Part shown: positions 34,301 through 46,600 of the stretch, one piece after another | How the letters are laid out: each line of letters begins with the position of its first letter | How positions within the stretch are numbered: the stretch's first letter is position 1 | Source: Piromyces finnis | Taxonomy: Eukaryota; Neocallimastigomycota; Neocallimastigomycetes; Neocallimastigales; Neocallimastigaceae | Reading direction: 5' to 3' | DNA: 64,000 nt | NCBI GenBank assembly: GCA_002104945.1 | Contig: MCFH01000066.1 | Location: 186,001-250,000 of the forward strand | Made by a program: the position numbers and the translations under genes | Notes under the pieces: generated by a model | Database searches by the model: none | What the model was told of the DNA's origin: nothing | The model's input: only the letters and a program-made list of their open reading frames with translations

Positions 34301-36886
34301 CCAATTCAACCATATCAATCAAATAGCATGGGATATAAATGGTCCCATTTCTATTGAGGAAATTAGGAATGTTGTTCTGTCAATGAAGAATAATAAGGCT
34401 CCAGGTCCCGATGGTATCCCAATTGAATTTTTCAAAGCTTTTTTTTGTGATGAAGAACTGGAGAAAGAACATAAGTCTGCTGGAAATTGTCTTAAATTAA
34501 TTTTTAATAAAATCTGGAATGGTTCCTTTCCTTTGAAATGGAACTCTGCTTCTATTGTTTCTATTCCAAAGAAAGGCGATCTTTCAGACTGTAATAATTA
34601 TCGTGGTATTTCTCTCATCAATGTAGGTCTTAAAATCATTTCAAAAATTGTAACTTATAGAATTTCAAAGTATGCTCTTTCTCATAATTTTATAAGACCT
34701 AAGCAATTTGGTTTTCGCAATAAAGAAGAATGTATTAGCTTATTTGTTTCCATTAGAGAAATCTGTCAAAGAAGAAAATTTAAAGGAAAAGCCACTTATG
34801 TCGCCTTTCTAGACCTTAAAAAAGCATACGACTCAGTTCCTATTTTTAATATCCTTACAAAGTTATATAAATTAGGTATACGTGGTAAATGTTTTGATTT
34901 TCTCAATAATCTCTACTCTACCTCTAAAGCTCGTGCACGTTTCTTGGATATGCTTTCCAATGAATTCCCTATAAACCGTGGTGTAAGACAAGGATGTCCT
35001 CTTTCTCCTATACTTTTTAACCTCTTTATCAATGATATTTTAAATAAATGTGAAAGGCTTGGAGTCAGCTTAGGAAATAAACGTTGTTGTGGTGGTCTTT
35101 TCGCTGATGACATTGTTTTGATTGCTCCTAGTAAGAAGAACCTTCAAAAGATGCTTAATCTAGTCCTTGATTGGGCTAATTTAAATGAAATGTCTTTTGG
35201 AATAAATAAATGTGCAACTATTGTTGTTAAACCTATCAACTTTAATAGATCCCCTAGTTATGTCGACCCAACATTTTACATCGGTATGTACTCGATTCCA
35301 AAGGTTTCTTGCTATACTTATCTTGGAATCCCATTCGACGAAGATCTTTCTTTGACTCCTATTCTGTCTAATATGTACAAAAAAGTTCAGAAATCTTTAT
35401 TCTCTTTTAAGAACTTCCTCACCAACAATTGTGTTCCTATTGGCTTAAAAAACATAGTAATTCATTCTTGAATTTTAAGCAAAGTCTTATTATACTCCTT
35501 TACTTGGTTCCAACAAAAATAGAACTAGAAGAGTCTAATCCTTTATCAATACTGCTGTTTTATGGAGTGTCAATAGCTTTCACAATAAAAGTTTTAATAA
35601 CAAAGATTTTGTTTTTGAACTAAATTCATTTATTAGTCTGTATGCTCTGACAAGAGATATGAAGATTCCTACCCTTTCAGGTGTTTGTGCTGCGCAACAA
35701 GTGAAATGCTTTGTTAAATGGAGAAAATCAAAATGTATTATTAAAGATCTCGTCCTCTCTATTCCTCCCATGTCTCATTACTTTTGGGCCAAAGAATCTT
35801 GTTCATTACATAAGAAGCTTATGAAAATAAATATTAAAAGTACTAAAGATATTAGAGAATATTATTGGAATAATAGTAGCCTAAATAATGGAAGTAAAGC
35901 CCTCAGATATACTAACAACAAATTCCTTAATTCAAATCGCCTAATGCATATCGGTCTCAACAAACCTCACTTAAATTTAGGAATTACCTGGATTATTCGT
36001 ATTCGATGCGGTTATGAAAATACTACCCGAATTGCTATTGCCAGTAATAGAGTTACTCCTGACTGCCCTCGTGTCTGTCCATGTTGCGGATATGACGAAC
36101 AATCTTTTTACCATTGGATATTAGAATGTTCTGCATTCTCTGAACACAGAGCTTCCTCACTTAGCTTTCTTGACGATCTTTTACCCTTTTTTACAATAAA
36201 TATAAGAATCAATTCATCACATACTTACTCCCCGAAACGGAAGTAAGAAAAACAATTTATAACTATATTTTTACGTTCCTTCTTGGTGAAACTTTAGCTT
36301 ATGATGAGCTACAAATCGATAAGGCGGAACAAAGACATTTGAATGAACAGCTTTACAGTTCATCGGGGTCTCATGTTCCATATGTAGAGGGTCTCGCGGC
36401 TTTTCTTACTAAAACAATCCCTATCATTAGTAGCTCTATGAAGCTACTTTTTGATAGGTTTAGTAAGACACCTAACGTAATCAAGAGCGCCGACGTCGTA
36501 ACGATATGGCAAAGGAACATTTCCAATGTTCCGTACACAGGGTTCAATGTTAGTATTTCCTCAAATTCGAATGAAAACATTATGAACTCATGGGAGAGTT
36601 TAGTGGACACCACACTATCATACCTGATGTTAATTCTTTTTTTTTATTTCATTTAATTTATTAGGTAGGGACCAATCCCACACAGTACAAATTGCAGAGT
36701 TCATTGAACTTGTATTCAACTTAAATAATTATTTTATATTATTTTATATTTATATTTTTATTTATTATTTATTATATCAATATCAATATGTATTATCACC
36801 TAATGTTATGTAATATCTCAAATTAAATAAATAAATAAAAGATGTGTATTCTCTTCCTAGTCTAAAAAAAAAAAAAAAAAAAAAAA
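31303..36886 (+). mobile_element. LINE A, near full length (5.6 kb)
   Basis: The most complete copy: a 1.2-kb 5' UTR, one long coding region (32541-36656), a 3' UTR and a 23-base poly(A) at 36864-36886. It begins directly after the poly(A) of a LINE B copy and its own poly(A) directly abuts another LINE B. It encodes an APE-type endonuclease followed by RT and a zinc-binding tail; no RNase H motif was seen. The 5' UTR contains a strong splice-donor-like ATTATGGTAAGTATTAAC near 31928-31945, conserved in the 14.8 kb derivative. Confidence 0.9.
32541..36656 (+). pseudogene. LINE A endonuclease/reverse transcriptase polyprotein, near intact but frameshifted
   Basis: The first 976 codons are open (32541-35471). 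Residues 1-110 are a small N-terminal domain replacing a separate ORF1. Residues ~145-360 are the apurinic-type endonuclease, with WNING (148), CLQEVG, GDFN (289), SCIDHI and SDHK (356) intact. Residues ~620-900 are the RT: GPDGIPIEFF, NNYRGISLIN, FLDLKKAYDSVP, RQGCPLSPILFNLF, FADD (854-857) and YLGIPFD. The frame closes with TGA at 35469, and a 2-base loss near 35485 and further indels follow. Later blocks (35659-36246, 36339-36656) give the CPCCGYDEQ...HWILEC zinc-binding motif and C-terminus. The catalytic FADD Asp pair is present, so decay after insertion is recent. Confidence 0.88.
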
Positions 36887-39800
36887 TTGCGCAATGGATG
36901 CTTGGTTAGTCTTTATTTTGAAATATTATTAGGACTAAGCTCATGGTACTGAGCGATTAAAAAACATTTATCCATCGAATTTAAGTATTTGATGAATAAG
37001 TTGAATGTTTGATATTCAGGTAAGTTTGTATAGTATTTAATAAGAAAAGTAATACATTTTGTTGCTGTATTTTTTCTTTTATTCATGTATTCATGTAGTA
37101 CTACTCTTCTCTTGTAAGAATCCAATGTAGTCAACTTTAGCATTTGCATTGTATTTTTATATTCATGTATTCATGTAGTTATTGTTGTATTATTTCTTGT
37201 AAGAGACTGATTCACTCTACATCATGTAAAAATACTATTCACAAGCTTTCTGGTGTCGACATTCTTGATTCAAATTTTTTACCAATTTAAATATTTAATG
37301 AAAAGTAAAGTCAAATAATTTAATGTCAAAAAGCGATTCGAATTTACTAACAACAAACCAAAACTAGAATTTTTAAAAAAAAAAATTTACAACTAGAATT
37401 CAAAAAAAAAAAAGAAAGTTCAAACAAATCATCGTAACAATTTTTGTACTATTTAGTACTTTTAAGAAGAGAGAGACAGATTTTTTTTCATATAAGTTAT
37501 ATTTATAATTTTTATTAGTATTTATTTTATATTCAATATTTTTTAATTAGAATTTATTATCATGTCAGTCCTTTATATTAAAGATAAGAATTATATCAGA
37601 CGTGGTACCCGGTCTTATGGTATCCCCTTAGATGATATTCGCTCCTTTATCCGTGGTATTCGATCATGGTCAGTTAATATGCTATGGGAAAAACTCGAGG
37701 TTATTCTAGAAGATAAATTTAATTCAGTTATTAGTGTTAAATATTTTCAGACTTTCAATGATCACTTTTTCTTAGTCAAGGTTCATGGTTCATCGAAAGA
37801 TTGTATTAAAATCTTACACATGTTAAAGAAGAAACTTTCAGTTACCTCAATTTCCATTTCAGCTCTTAGTAGAGGGAATCACAAATACACTTTTTCCACA
37901 CTCAAACGTAAAATTTTAGTTTCTAATAAACATCAACATTCTATTCAACAATCATTTCAACAATCAGTTCAACAATCGGTTCAACAATCTCATCAACAAT
38001 CCGATCTTCAACAAGATCTTCAACAAGATCTTCAACAAGTTTCCCATCATGAAAATATTCCAGATCTACAGCAAACACAATTTCAATCTCAACATTCAAC
38101 AATTAATTCTAATAGTTCTATCAACTCTGATAACAGTTCAATAGTTGATAGTTCTTCGGTTTCACAGTCATCTAGTAATAGTTCTACTTATTCCTCTGAT
38201 GCATCATCTATTAATAATGATGACTTTAATAATAATAATAATAGCAACGATTCTTCCTCATCCAACAAGCCTGATAACTTTTCTTTTTGTCTTAGTTGGA
38301 ACACCAATGGGTAGAATCACGAAAAGAGAGATAGTATTAGCTATTTCACAGCTATTTTTAAACCATTATTTTTATGTTTCCAAGAAACTGGTAATGGTTC
38401 TGGTTCGAATACAGAGTATCCTTATCGTGTTACTTTACGAAACTATAGACACTTTTTCAAGAAAGCTGATGAATCAGTTCCTGGAATGAGAGGTTTATAT
38501 TTAGGTTTTCACAATTTGTGTCAAGCCTCACTTGAAAACTTCTCTGGAATGTATATTATTTCTATTTATACTTTTAGTCTTTGGAATAGATTCAAATGCT
38601 TGATTGGAAATGTTTATATATATGCCTCATAGTCATCACAACATCTATGTTGATCATGCAAAGTTAGAAGTTCGCTTGTGGTTACAAACTCATTCATCCT
38701 ATCCATCGATTCTTGTTGGTAATTTTAATATGTCTAAAGTAAAATTATCCAACTGGTTATCAACTAATGGATTAGGAGACTGGGAAATTCTTCCTCTTAG
38801 AGGGTCGACTATCTTTTGGACTCGAGGTGATCAATTTTCCGACATTGACCATGCTCTTATCAATTCGAAGATGAAAGATCTTATTTACTCAGGATCATTT
38901 ATAAATAACTTTTATCCTGTATCAGACCATAAGCCACTTCTTATTAATGGTAAAATTATTCCTATGGAAGATTTTTCTAATGACTTTAATGTTCCTAAGA
39001 AAATTCTGAAATGGAATAGATTAAAATGTATTGAGGAAAAGGAATCTATTCTCAGTCATAATAAATTCCAAATACTTTCAGCAAAACTCAATGATCCTAA
39101 TGTTTCTACAGATGAACTTTCCAAAGAGTTTATTTCAACTGCTTTTTCAATTGCAGACGAGCTCAGTATTACCTCAGCAAATAATGTTATAAAGTCTTCA
39201 TTTCATATTTCACAACAAATTTTTAATCTTCAAAAGATCAAAATGAAGTTGTATAAGAGATTTAAAAAAGAAAGAATTTATGATATAGATGAATTTATTA
39301 AACGAATTAAAATCTACCGTAAGCTCATTGATTACATCCACAAAAGATGTAATGAATTTAGGAAACAAGAATATCTTCATTGGATTAAAACAGGATGTGA
39401 GTATATGAAGAGTCATAATCCTAAGAAGGCCTGGAAATGGATCAAGAAAACTGAAAAAATTGGAAAAGATTCTTTCTTTATTGCTCAACCAATTAAAAAC
39501 AAAAATGGAGAATTAGTTGTTGCTACGGAAGAACAACTAGAAGTGTGGCATGATCATTTCGAAAACCTTGCATCAGATTCAAGTGGTGTAAGTCTTGATT
39601 TGGAGCATTGGTATGAAGAACCAACGAATAAGCGTTTTTCACTCCCTATGCTTGATGAGTGGGATATCAACCAAGATATTAGTGTTGATGAAGTCAAGTC
39701 AGCTATCTTCTCTACTCCAAATTATAAAGCATCAGGCCCGGATGGTATTCCAATTGAATTTTACAAAGCATTAATTCCATCAAATAATGATTCTAATAAT

Positions 39801-42208
39801 GCTACAGATAATAATTCTTCCGGTAATACCACTTCAGATAATGATGCTATTGGTTTAAATTTTATTTTTAAATTATTCAACCGTATTTGGGATGGAGATT
39901 TCCCCAGCTCTTGGAATGAATCCAGTATTGTTTCCATTCCTAAGAAAGGAGATTTGACAGATTGTGATAACTATCGAGGTATATCATTTATCAATAATGG
40001 TATTAAGTTGATTTCCAAAATTGTCACCACTAGAATCTCAGAATATGGTCTTAAGAATAATTTCATTGGACCTGAACAATTTGGTTTTTGAAAAAAGGAA
40101 GAAAGTATTAGTCTTTTCATTTCAATCCAAGAAATATGTAGTAGACGTCAATTAGATAATAAAGAGACATATTTGGCCTTTTTAGATCTCAGGAAAACAT
40201 ACGATTCAGTCCCAATCGGTAATATTCTCCATAAATTAGATTGTTTAGGAATCCGAGGTAAGAGTTTACAATTTATCAAAAATTTATATTTAACATCTAA
40301 GGATAATGGCAAATTAGATGGACAATTCTCGAAATCTTTTGATGTGAAGAAAGGAGTAGGTCAAGGTTACCCACTTTCTCCTATTCTCTTTAATCTCTTT
40401 ATTAATGATATATTTAAAAAGTGCGAAAATCACGGAGTCAGTTTAGGTGACACTCGATTCTGTGGTGGACTTTTTGCAGATGATATAGTTATTTGTGCTC
40501 CAAAAAGAGGATGCTTAAAAAAGATGCTTAGAAGAGTTAATGAATGAGCATTGTATAATGAAATGGAGTTTGGTATCCAGAAATGTTCAACGATGGTGAT
40601 TTGTCCTGAATCAATAGAAAATCAGAGCAAGAAAGATCCAACATTTTACTTAGCAGGACAACCCATTCCAACTACTGATTGCTAAACTTATCTTGGTGTT
40701 CCATTTGATAAGAATTTGTCCCTTAAACCAGTAATTAAAGCTCTTAATAACAAGGTTTTGAAAGGACTTTTCTCAGTCAGTAAATTCTTAAGAAATCCTA
40801 ATATTCTTATTCCTTTCAAAAAGCAGTACTTAACTCACAAGTAATCAGCAGAGTTTCATACTTTGCACCATTACTTGGATCCAACAAAGCTAGGTCTAGG
40901 ATTGCTCAGAAGCATGTTAACAAAGGAATACGATGGGTTGCCGGAGTTCATAAAGCTGTATCGTTTATATCTTTATACTCTATCTCAAAAGATTTGAATA
41001 TTCCTCCATCGTCAGCCAAATGTGCGTTAGCTCAGGTTAGATGTTTTAACAAGTGGAAAAACTCGAATTGTATTATCTCATACATTGTCAATTACATTCC
41101 GAAATTTAGAAAATACACGTGGTGCAAATCAAGTAGGACACTTGATAAAAAACTAAAGAAGCATGGAGGTGTTAAAGCAGGTAAAAACTTTTATTGGAAA
41201 TATCTCAAAGGGAATTCAATCAAAACGCAATATTATGATGATAATAAATTTATTGAAACTAAAGATTTTATTAAATTATGTTATGAATACCCTGAGTTTG
41301 CCTATGGCTTCTACTGGCTATTAAAAACAAGAAGCGGATACAAGTTGGATGCTAGAGTTGAAAAAGCTGCTAAATTTGTTGATCCAGTTTGTCCTAACTA
41401 CTGTCCATGTTGCAAGATTTATACTATATCCTAGATTTCTGAAGGATTTAGCCGTTGCAAGAGTGGTGTTCAAAGTATTAAACATTGGTTATTAGATTGT
41501 CCAACATTAGAGATATCCCTATTAAACATTATGATTCCATAGTCAAACTATTAAATTTTTTCAGTCAACGTAATTCCAACATTCTTATCAATAATATTGA
41601 AAATGGTAATAACAGTAGAGACAGAAATAATATTAATAGAAATAATAACAATAATAATAATAACAATAGTAGTAGTAGAAATAGTAATAATATTAGTAAT
41701 GATAGCAATAGCGAAGATAATAATTCTAATTTAGATAGTAATTTAGTTAATGATAGTAATAGTTCTAATAATCCGGTGAATATTAATGTGTATGATTATT
41801 CTAGTGTGTGCAGTAAATTATTTAAATTCCTTCTTGGGGGAAGAAGTTTTAACAATATCAATTACAATTCAAGGGAATGGAAAGAACTTTGCAAGTGTCA
41901 GATTCAATCTTTCACTAACGAAGGAACATCATTTTTAACACTAACCGTGGAACTTCTAACCAAAATCATGCCTTTTGCTATTGGCCAGCAATGGTCAATG
42001 TTCAAAAAGTTTGAAGCAACATCCAAGAGCGGCAATGCTGAAGAAACAGTAAGATAGGCCAGGAGTGCCAGCGCAACCAATGGAGATCATAATTTTGTTC
42101 CATGGCAAAATTTTGATCTTTGGCTCGGTGTTCCATTGGAAGACAAATACAATTATTACACTTTAGTATAATAGTGGCTTTCTTATTTTAACTAAAATTA
42201 CTAGAATA
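36887..42208 (+). mobile_element. LINE B, near full length (5.3 kb)
   Basis: 5' UTR (36887-37561), coding region (37562-42171) and the beginning of the 3' UTR. The 3' UTR is cut at ATTATACCC (42208), where a LINE A derivative begins, so the usual poly(A) is missing. It starts at the base after the poly(A) of LINE A. The 5' ~1.1 kb matches 1-1540 on the minus strand. Confidence 0.88.
37562..42171 (+). pseudogene. LINE B polyprotein (N-terminal domain, Gln/Ser linker, endonuclease, RT, zinc tail), multiply broken
   Basis: The open block 37562-38314 has the N-terminal domain, Gln repeats (QQSVQQSHQQSDLQQD), a Ser/Asn-rich linker and the start of the endonuclease (LSWNTNG), closed by TAG where LINE A has Trp. 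A frameshift before 38604 follows. Block 38604-40091 gives NFNMSK (Asn where LINE A has Asp), SDIDHALINS, SDHKPLLI, the linker and the RT start, closed by TGA where the 29-kb copy has CGA. Block 40173-40547 holds FADD and is closed by TGA for TGG. Blocks 40994-41434 and 41485-42057 hold the zinc-binding region, with a ~35-base insertion near 41415 and a closing TAG for CAG. Inactive. Confidence 0.85.
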
Positions 42209-42623
42209 CATTATACCCTGGACGGATGCTAGATTAATCGCCTTTGATGAACTGGAGAAGTGGTTAACATCGCATAACAAGTTCAACTACCCAGCTATCC
42301 TTGTAGGAGATTTTAATATGTCAGCTATTACTACACTATCCTACCTGATGTTACTTTTCTTTTTTCTTTCATTTAATTTGTCAGGTAGGGGTCAATCCAA
42401 TACAGTACAAATTAAAAAGTTCATTGAACTTTTATACAACTTATATAATTATTTTATTTTCTTTTTATTTTTATATTTGTATATATATATTATTATTATT
42501 ATTTTTATTTATTATTTATTATATCATTATGTATTATCATCTAATATAATATAATTTCACAAATATAATAAATAAATACAAGAAGAAGTGTATTCTCTTC
42601 TTAGTCTAAAAAAAAAAAAAAAA
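42209..42623 (+). mobile_element. Internally deleted LINE A derivative (endonuclease scrap joined to 3' end)
   Basis: 42209-42330 matches the endonuclease segment around GDFNMSA. It then switches to the LINE A 3' end (ACTATCCTACCTGATG onward), finishing in a 16-base poly(A) at 42608-42623. The switch point is the same as in the derivative at 14820-16064. Confidence 0.78.
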
Positions 42624-42865
42624 GCTATGCTTTTCTTACACCTTCAACTTATTATTAGTTGTTTTTTTACTACTTAATAATATGATATTAAATTAGGTAT
42701 ACGTGGTAAATGTTTTGTTTTGATTTTCTCAGCAATCTTTACTTTACCTCAAAAGCTCGTGTACGTTTCTTAGATATGCTTTCTAATAAATTTCCTATCA
42801 ACCACGGTGTAAGACTAGGATATGCCCTCTTTCTCCTATACATGTACTTTTTTATATCTATCAAA

Positions 42866-42897
<32 letters not shown>
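42624..42897 (+). mobile_element. Small composite LINE A derivative (5' UTR scrap, RT scrap, poly(A))
   Basis: About 65 bases of LINE A 5' UTR (CTTACACCTTCAACTTATT) are followed by ~180 bases of RT (GKCF..DFLSNLYFTSKAR and RFLDMLSNKFPIN), then a 27-base poly(A) (42871-42897). It immediately follows the poly(A) of the preceding unit and is the last unit of the array. Confidence 0.7.
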
Positions 42898-43628
42898 CAG
42901 TTGTTATTACTCCCATTACCAATTTCTCTCAAATTTTTTTATTTACTTGATTAACCCATACACACAACAATCCTTTGCCTTTTCAAAAGGTGAAAAAAAA
43001 AAATCTAAAATTTCACTTAAAAGAAAATAAAATACAAACACACACACTTCAAAAGGAGCTTTTTTTTTTATTATTATTATTATTATTTATTATTTTTTAT
43101 TTTATTAAAAAAAAAATGTTATCAACAAATCTATATATCCATATTAAAAAAAAAAGAATATAGAGCGTCAAAATAACATTATCCATTTTCTACATAGGTC
43201 TTTTTTTTTTTTAAATTATATTTTTTTTTTATTATTGGCATAGGTTAATATGATTCTATTTAATGATTACATTCGTTTTTGTTATTGCAGTTGTTCAAAA
43301 TATAAAATAAATAAAACTCCTTCTAAAAAAAAAAAATTTTTTTTATAACAATTTATCTTTTTTTTTCAAACCAAAAAAAAAAATAAATTTAATTACTAAC
43401 TATAAAAAAAATTTATATCATTATCTTTTTACAGATATCTATTTTTAATAATAAAATGAAAAAGAAAAGAAAAAAAATTAAATATTACATGGCGGAGAGA
43501 ATTGATCTTTGGTGATAAAAGATGACATTTAAAAAAAACTCGGAAATTTTTTCAATTCATCTTTGGGATAAATGGTAGGTGTTGGTGGTGGTGAGGTTAG
43601 AGGGGATTACGCAGTGATTATCGGACAT
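42898..43628. other. AT-rich intergenic stretch
   Basis: No gene. It includes the probable 3' UTR and terminator region of the FGAM synthetase gene at its right end, and no structured element. Confidence 0.6.
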
Positions 43629-46600
43629 TTATTGTTGGTCGGCAACCCACTTTCTGGCATTACGGAAAAGTCTCATCCATGGACCATCTTCCTTCCATTC
43701 ATCTGGATGCCATGAGTTAGAAGTGGTTCTGTAGATACGTTCTGGATGTGGCATTAAAATTAAAACTCTACCATCGGCAGAAGTTAAACCAGTAATACCT
43801 TGTGGAGAACCATTTGGATTACTTGGGTAAACTTCAGTTGGCTTACCATAGTTATCAACATAACGTAAGGAAACAATACCTTGTTCAATGGCCTTTTGCA
43901 TTTGTTCATCATCTTGGAATTCGGCACGACCTTCACCGTGAGCAACAGCAATTGGGAAACGAGAACCAGACATCTTGTCAAAGAAAATACATGGAGAATC
44001 AGCAATTTCAACCATAGCAACACGAGCTTCGAATTGTTCAGAGACGTTTCTGACAAAGGATGGCCAGTTTTCGGTACCTGGAATTAAAGACTTTAAGGTA
44101 CTAAGCATTTGACAACCGTTACAGACACCAAGAGCAAAAGTATCCTTACGGTGGAAGAAGTCAGTGAATTCCTTACGAGCGTAGTCGTTTAATAAAATAG
44201 ATTTGGCCCAACCGGCACCAGCACCAAGAACATCACCGTAGGAGAAACCACCACAGCAAGCAAGACCAACGAATCCAGAAAGAGAAACACTACCATCTAA
44301 AATTTCACTCATGTGAACATCAACACTGGTGAAACCGGCACGCTTGAAGGCAGAAGCCATTTCCATGTGAGAGTTAACACCTTGTTCACGAAGAATGGCA
44401 ACCTTTGGAGCATCCTTAAGACCAGCAGTAATATCTTCAGATGGATCGAAAGTTAAGGAGGCGTGAAGACCTGGATCTTGAACATCTAAGATTTGGTCGT
44501 ATTCTTGCTTGGCACAATTGGCATTGTCACGAATAGATTGGATGTGGTAGGAAGCTTCAGCCCACATTCTTTGGTAGTTTTGACGTTCGTTTTCAAGAAC
44601 AACTTCACCGTTTAACTTGAAGGTCATCTTTTGGTTACCGGCTTCATTAACCTTACCAATGACGTGGAAACCTTCGAAACCAGTGGAGGCGAAAGCTTCA
44701 CGAACAGCTTCAACATCAGCACTCTTGACTTGAATGACGGCACCTAATTCTTCATTGAATAAACTTTCAATGACCTTACCACCTAATTCCTTTAATTCAA
44801 CTTCAACACCAACGTGACCAGCGAAACACATTTCAGCAATGGTAGCGAATAAACCACCATCAGAACGGTCGTGGTAGGCAAGAATTTGGTCTCTGGCCTT
44901 GTTAACACCGTCAAAGAACTTCTTGATACCTTCAACACTAACAACATCTGGGCATTCATTACCGAGTTGGTTGAAAACTTGACCGAGAGCAGAACCACCA
45001 AGTCTTTGCTTACCTTCGGCTAAATCGAGTAAGACAAGAACGGTTTCACCAAGATCGGTACGAAGTTGTGGAGTCTTAGTCTTTCTAATATCAACGACTG
45101 GACCGTAGGCAGTAATGTTAAGAGAAAGTGGAGAGGTGACGACAACGTTCTTCTTGGTCTTTTCATCGGTCCAACGAGTCTTCATGGACATGGAATCCTT
45201 ACCGACTGGAATGGTAATACCTAATTCTGGACACATTTCCATACCAATGGCTTGAACGGCTTCGTAGATACCAGCACCTTCACCTTCGTGGTCTGGAGCA
45301 GACATCCAGTTAGCAGAAAGTCTGATTCTTCTGATATCTTCAACATCGGCAGCAAGGATGTTTAAGAGAGATTCAGCAACAGCCATTCTAGCGGAAGCAG
45401 CGTGGTTAATAAGAGCAATTGGTGGACGTTCACCCATAGCCATAGCTTCACCATAGTAAGCTTCGTAGGAAGAAGCAGTGACGGCAACGTCAGAAACTGG
45501 AACTTGCCATGGACCAACCATTTGATCACGAGAAACCATACCAGTAACGGAACGGTCACCAATGGTGATAAGGAAACTCTTACTGGCAACAGTTGGTAAC
45601 TTTAAGACACGGGAAGCAGCTTCAGCAACAACATCGTCCATCTTTGGTAATTCAATTGGGAAACGAGCTGGAACGTGAGTTTCAGCGTAACGGTGCATCT
45701 TTGGTGGCTTACCGAATAAAGTGGACATTGGTAAATCAATTGGAGTAGTGTTGTACTTGCTATCAACAACAACTAATCTTTGTTCAGCGGTGGCAATACC
45801 GACATCAGCAATTGGACATCTTTCACGTTCAGCAATCTTCTTGAAGACATCTAAATCTTCTGGGTTGACGGCAAGAACGTATCTTTCTTGAGATTCGTTA
45901 CACCAGATTTCCATTGGGGACATTCTTGGATCATCATTTGGAATGTCACGGAGTTGGAAGATGGCACCTAAGTCACTGTCGTGAACAATTTCTGGAAGAG
46001 CGTTGGAAAGACCACCAGCACCAACATCGTGAACGGATTGAATTGGATTCTTTTCGTCTAAAGCGGTACAAGCATCAAGAACTTGTTGGCAACGACGTTC
46101 CATTTCTGGGTTTTCTCTTTGGACAGAAGCGAAATCAAGTTCAGCGCTACTGGAACCTTGAGCCATGGAGGAAGCAGCACCACCACCAAGACCAATTAAC
46201 ATACATGGACCACCCATAACAATTAAGTGAGCTCCTGGCTTAATGGTCTTCTTGGTAATGTGTTGAGCACGAATGTTACCCATACCACCAGCAATCATAA
46301 TTGGTTTGTGGAAACCACGAATTTCAGTTTCTTCCTTAGATTCAGTTGGAACACTTTCACAGTAAGTTCTGAAATAACCACAAATGTTTGGACGACCGAA
46401 TTCATTGTTGAAAGCAGCACCACCGAGTGGACCCTTGATCATAATATCAAGAGCAGAGGAAATGTGGGATGGCTTACCGACATCCTTTTCCCATGGTTGT
46501 TCGTTACCTGGAATTAAAAGGTTAGAAACAGCGAAACCGGTAAGACCAGCCTTTGGCTTAGAACCAGTACCGACGGCACCTTCATCACGAATTTCACCAC

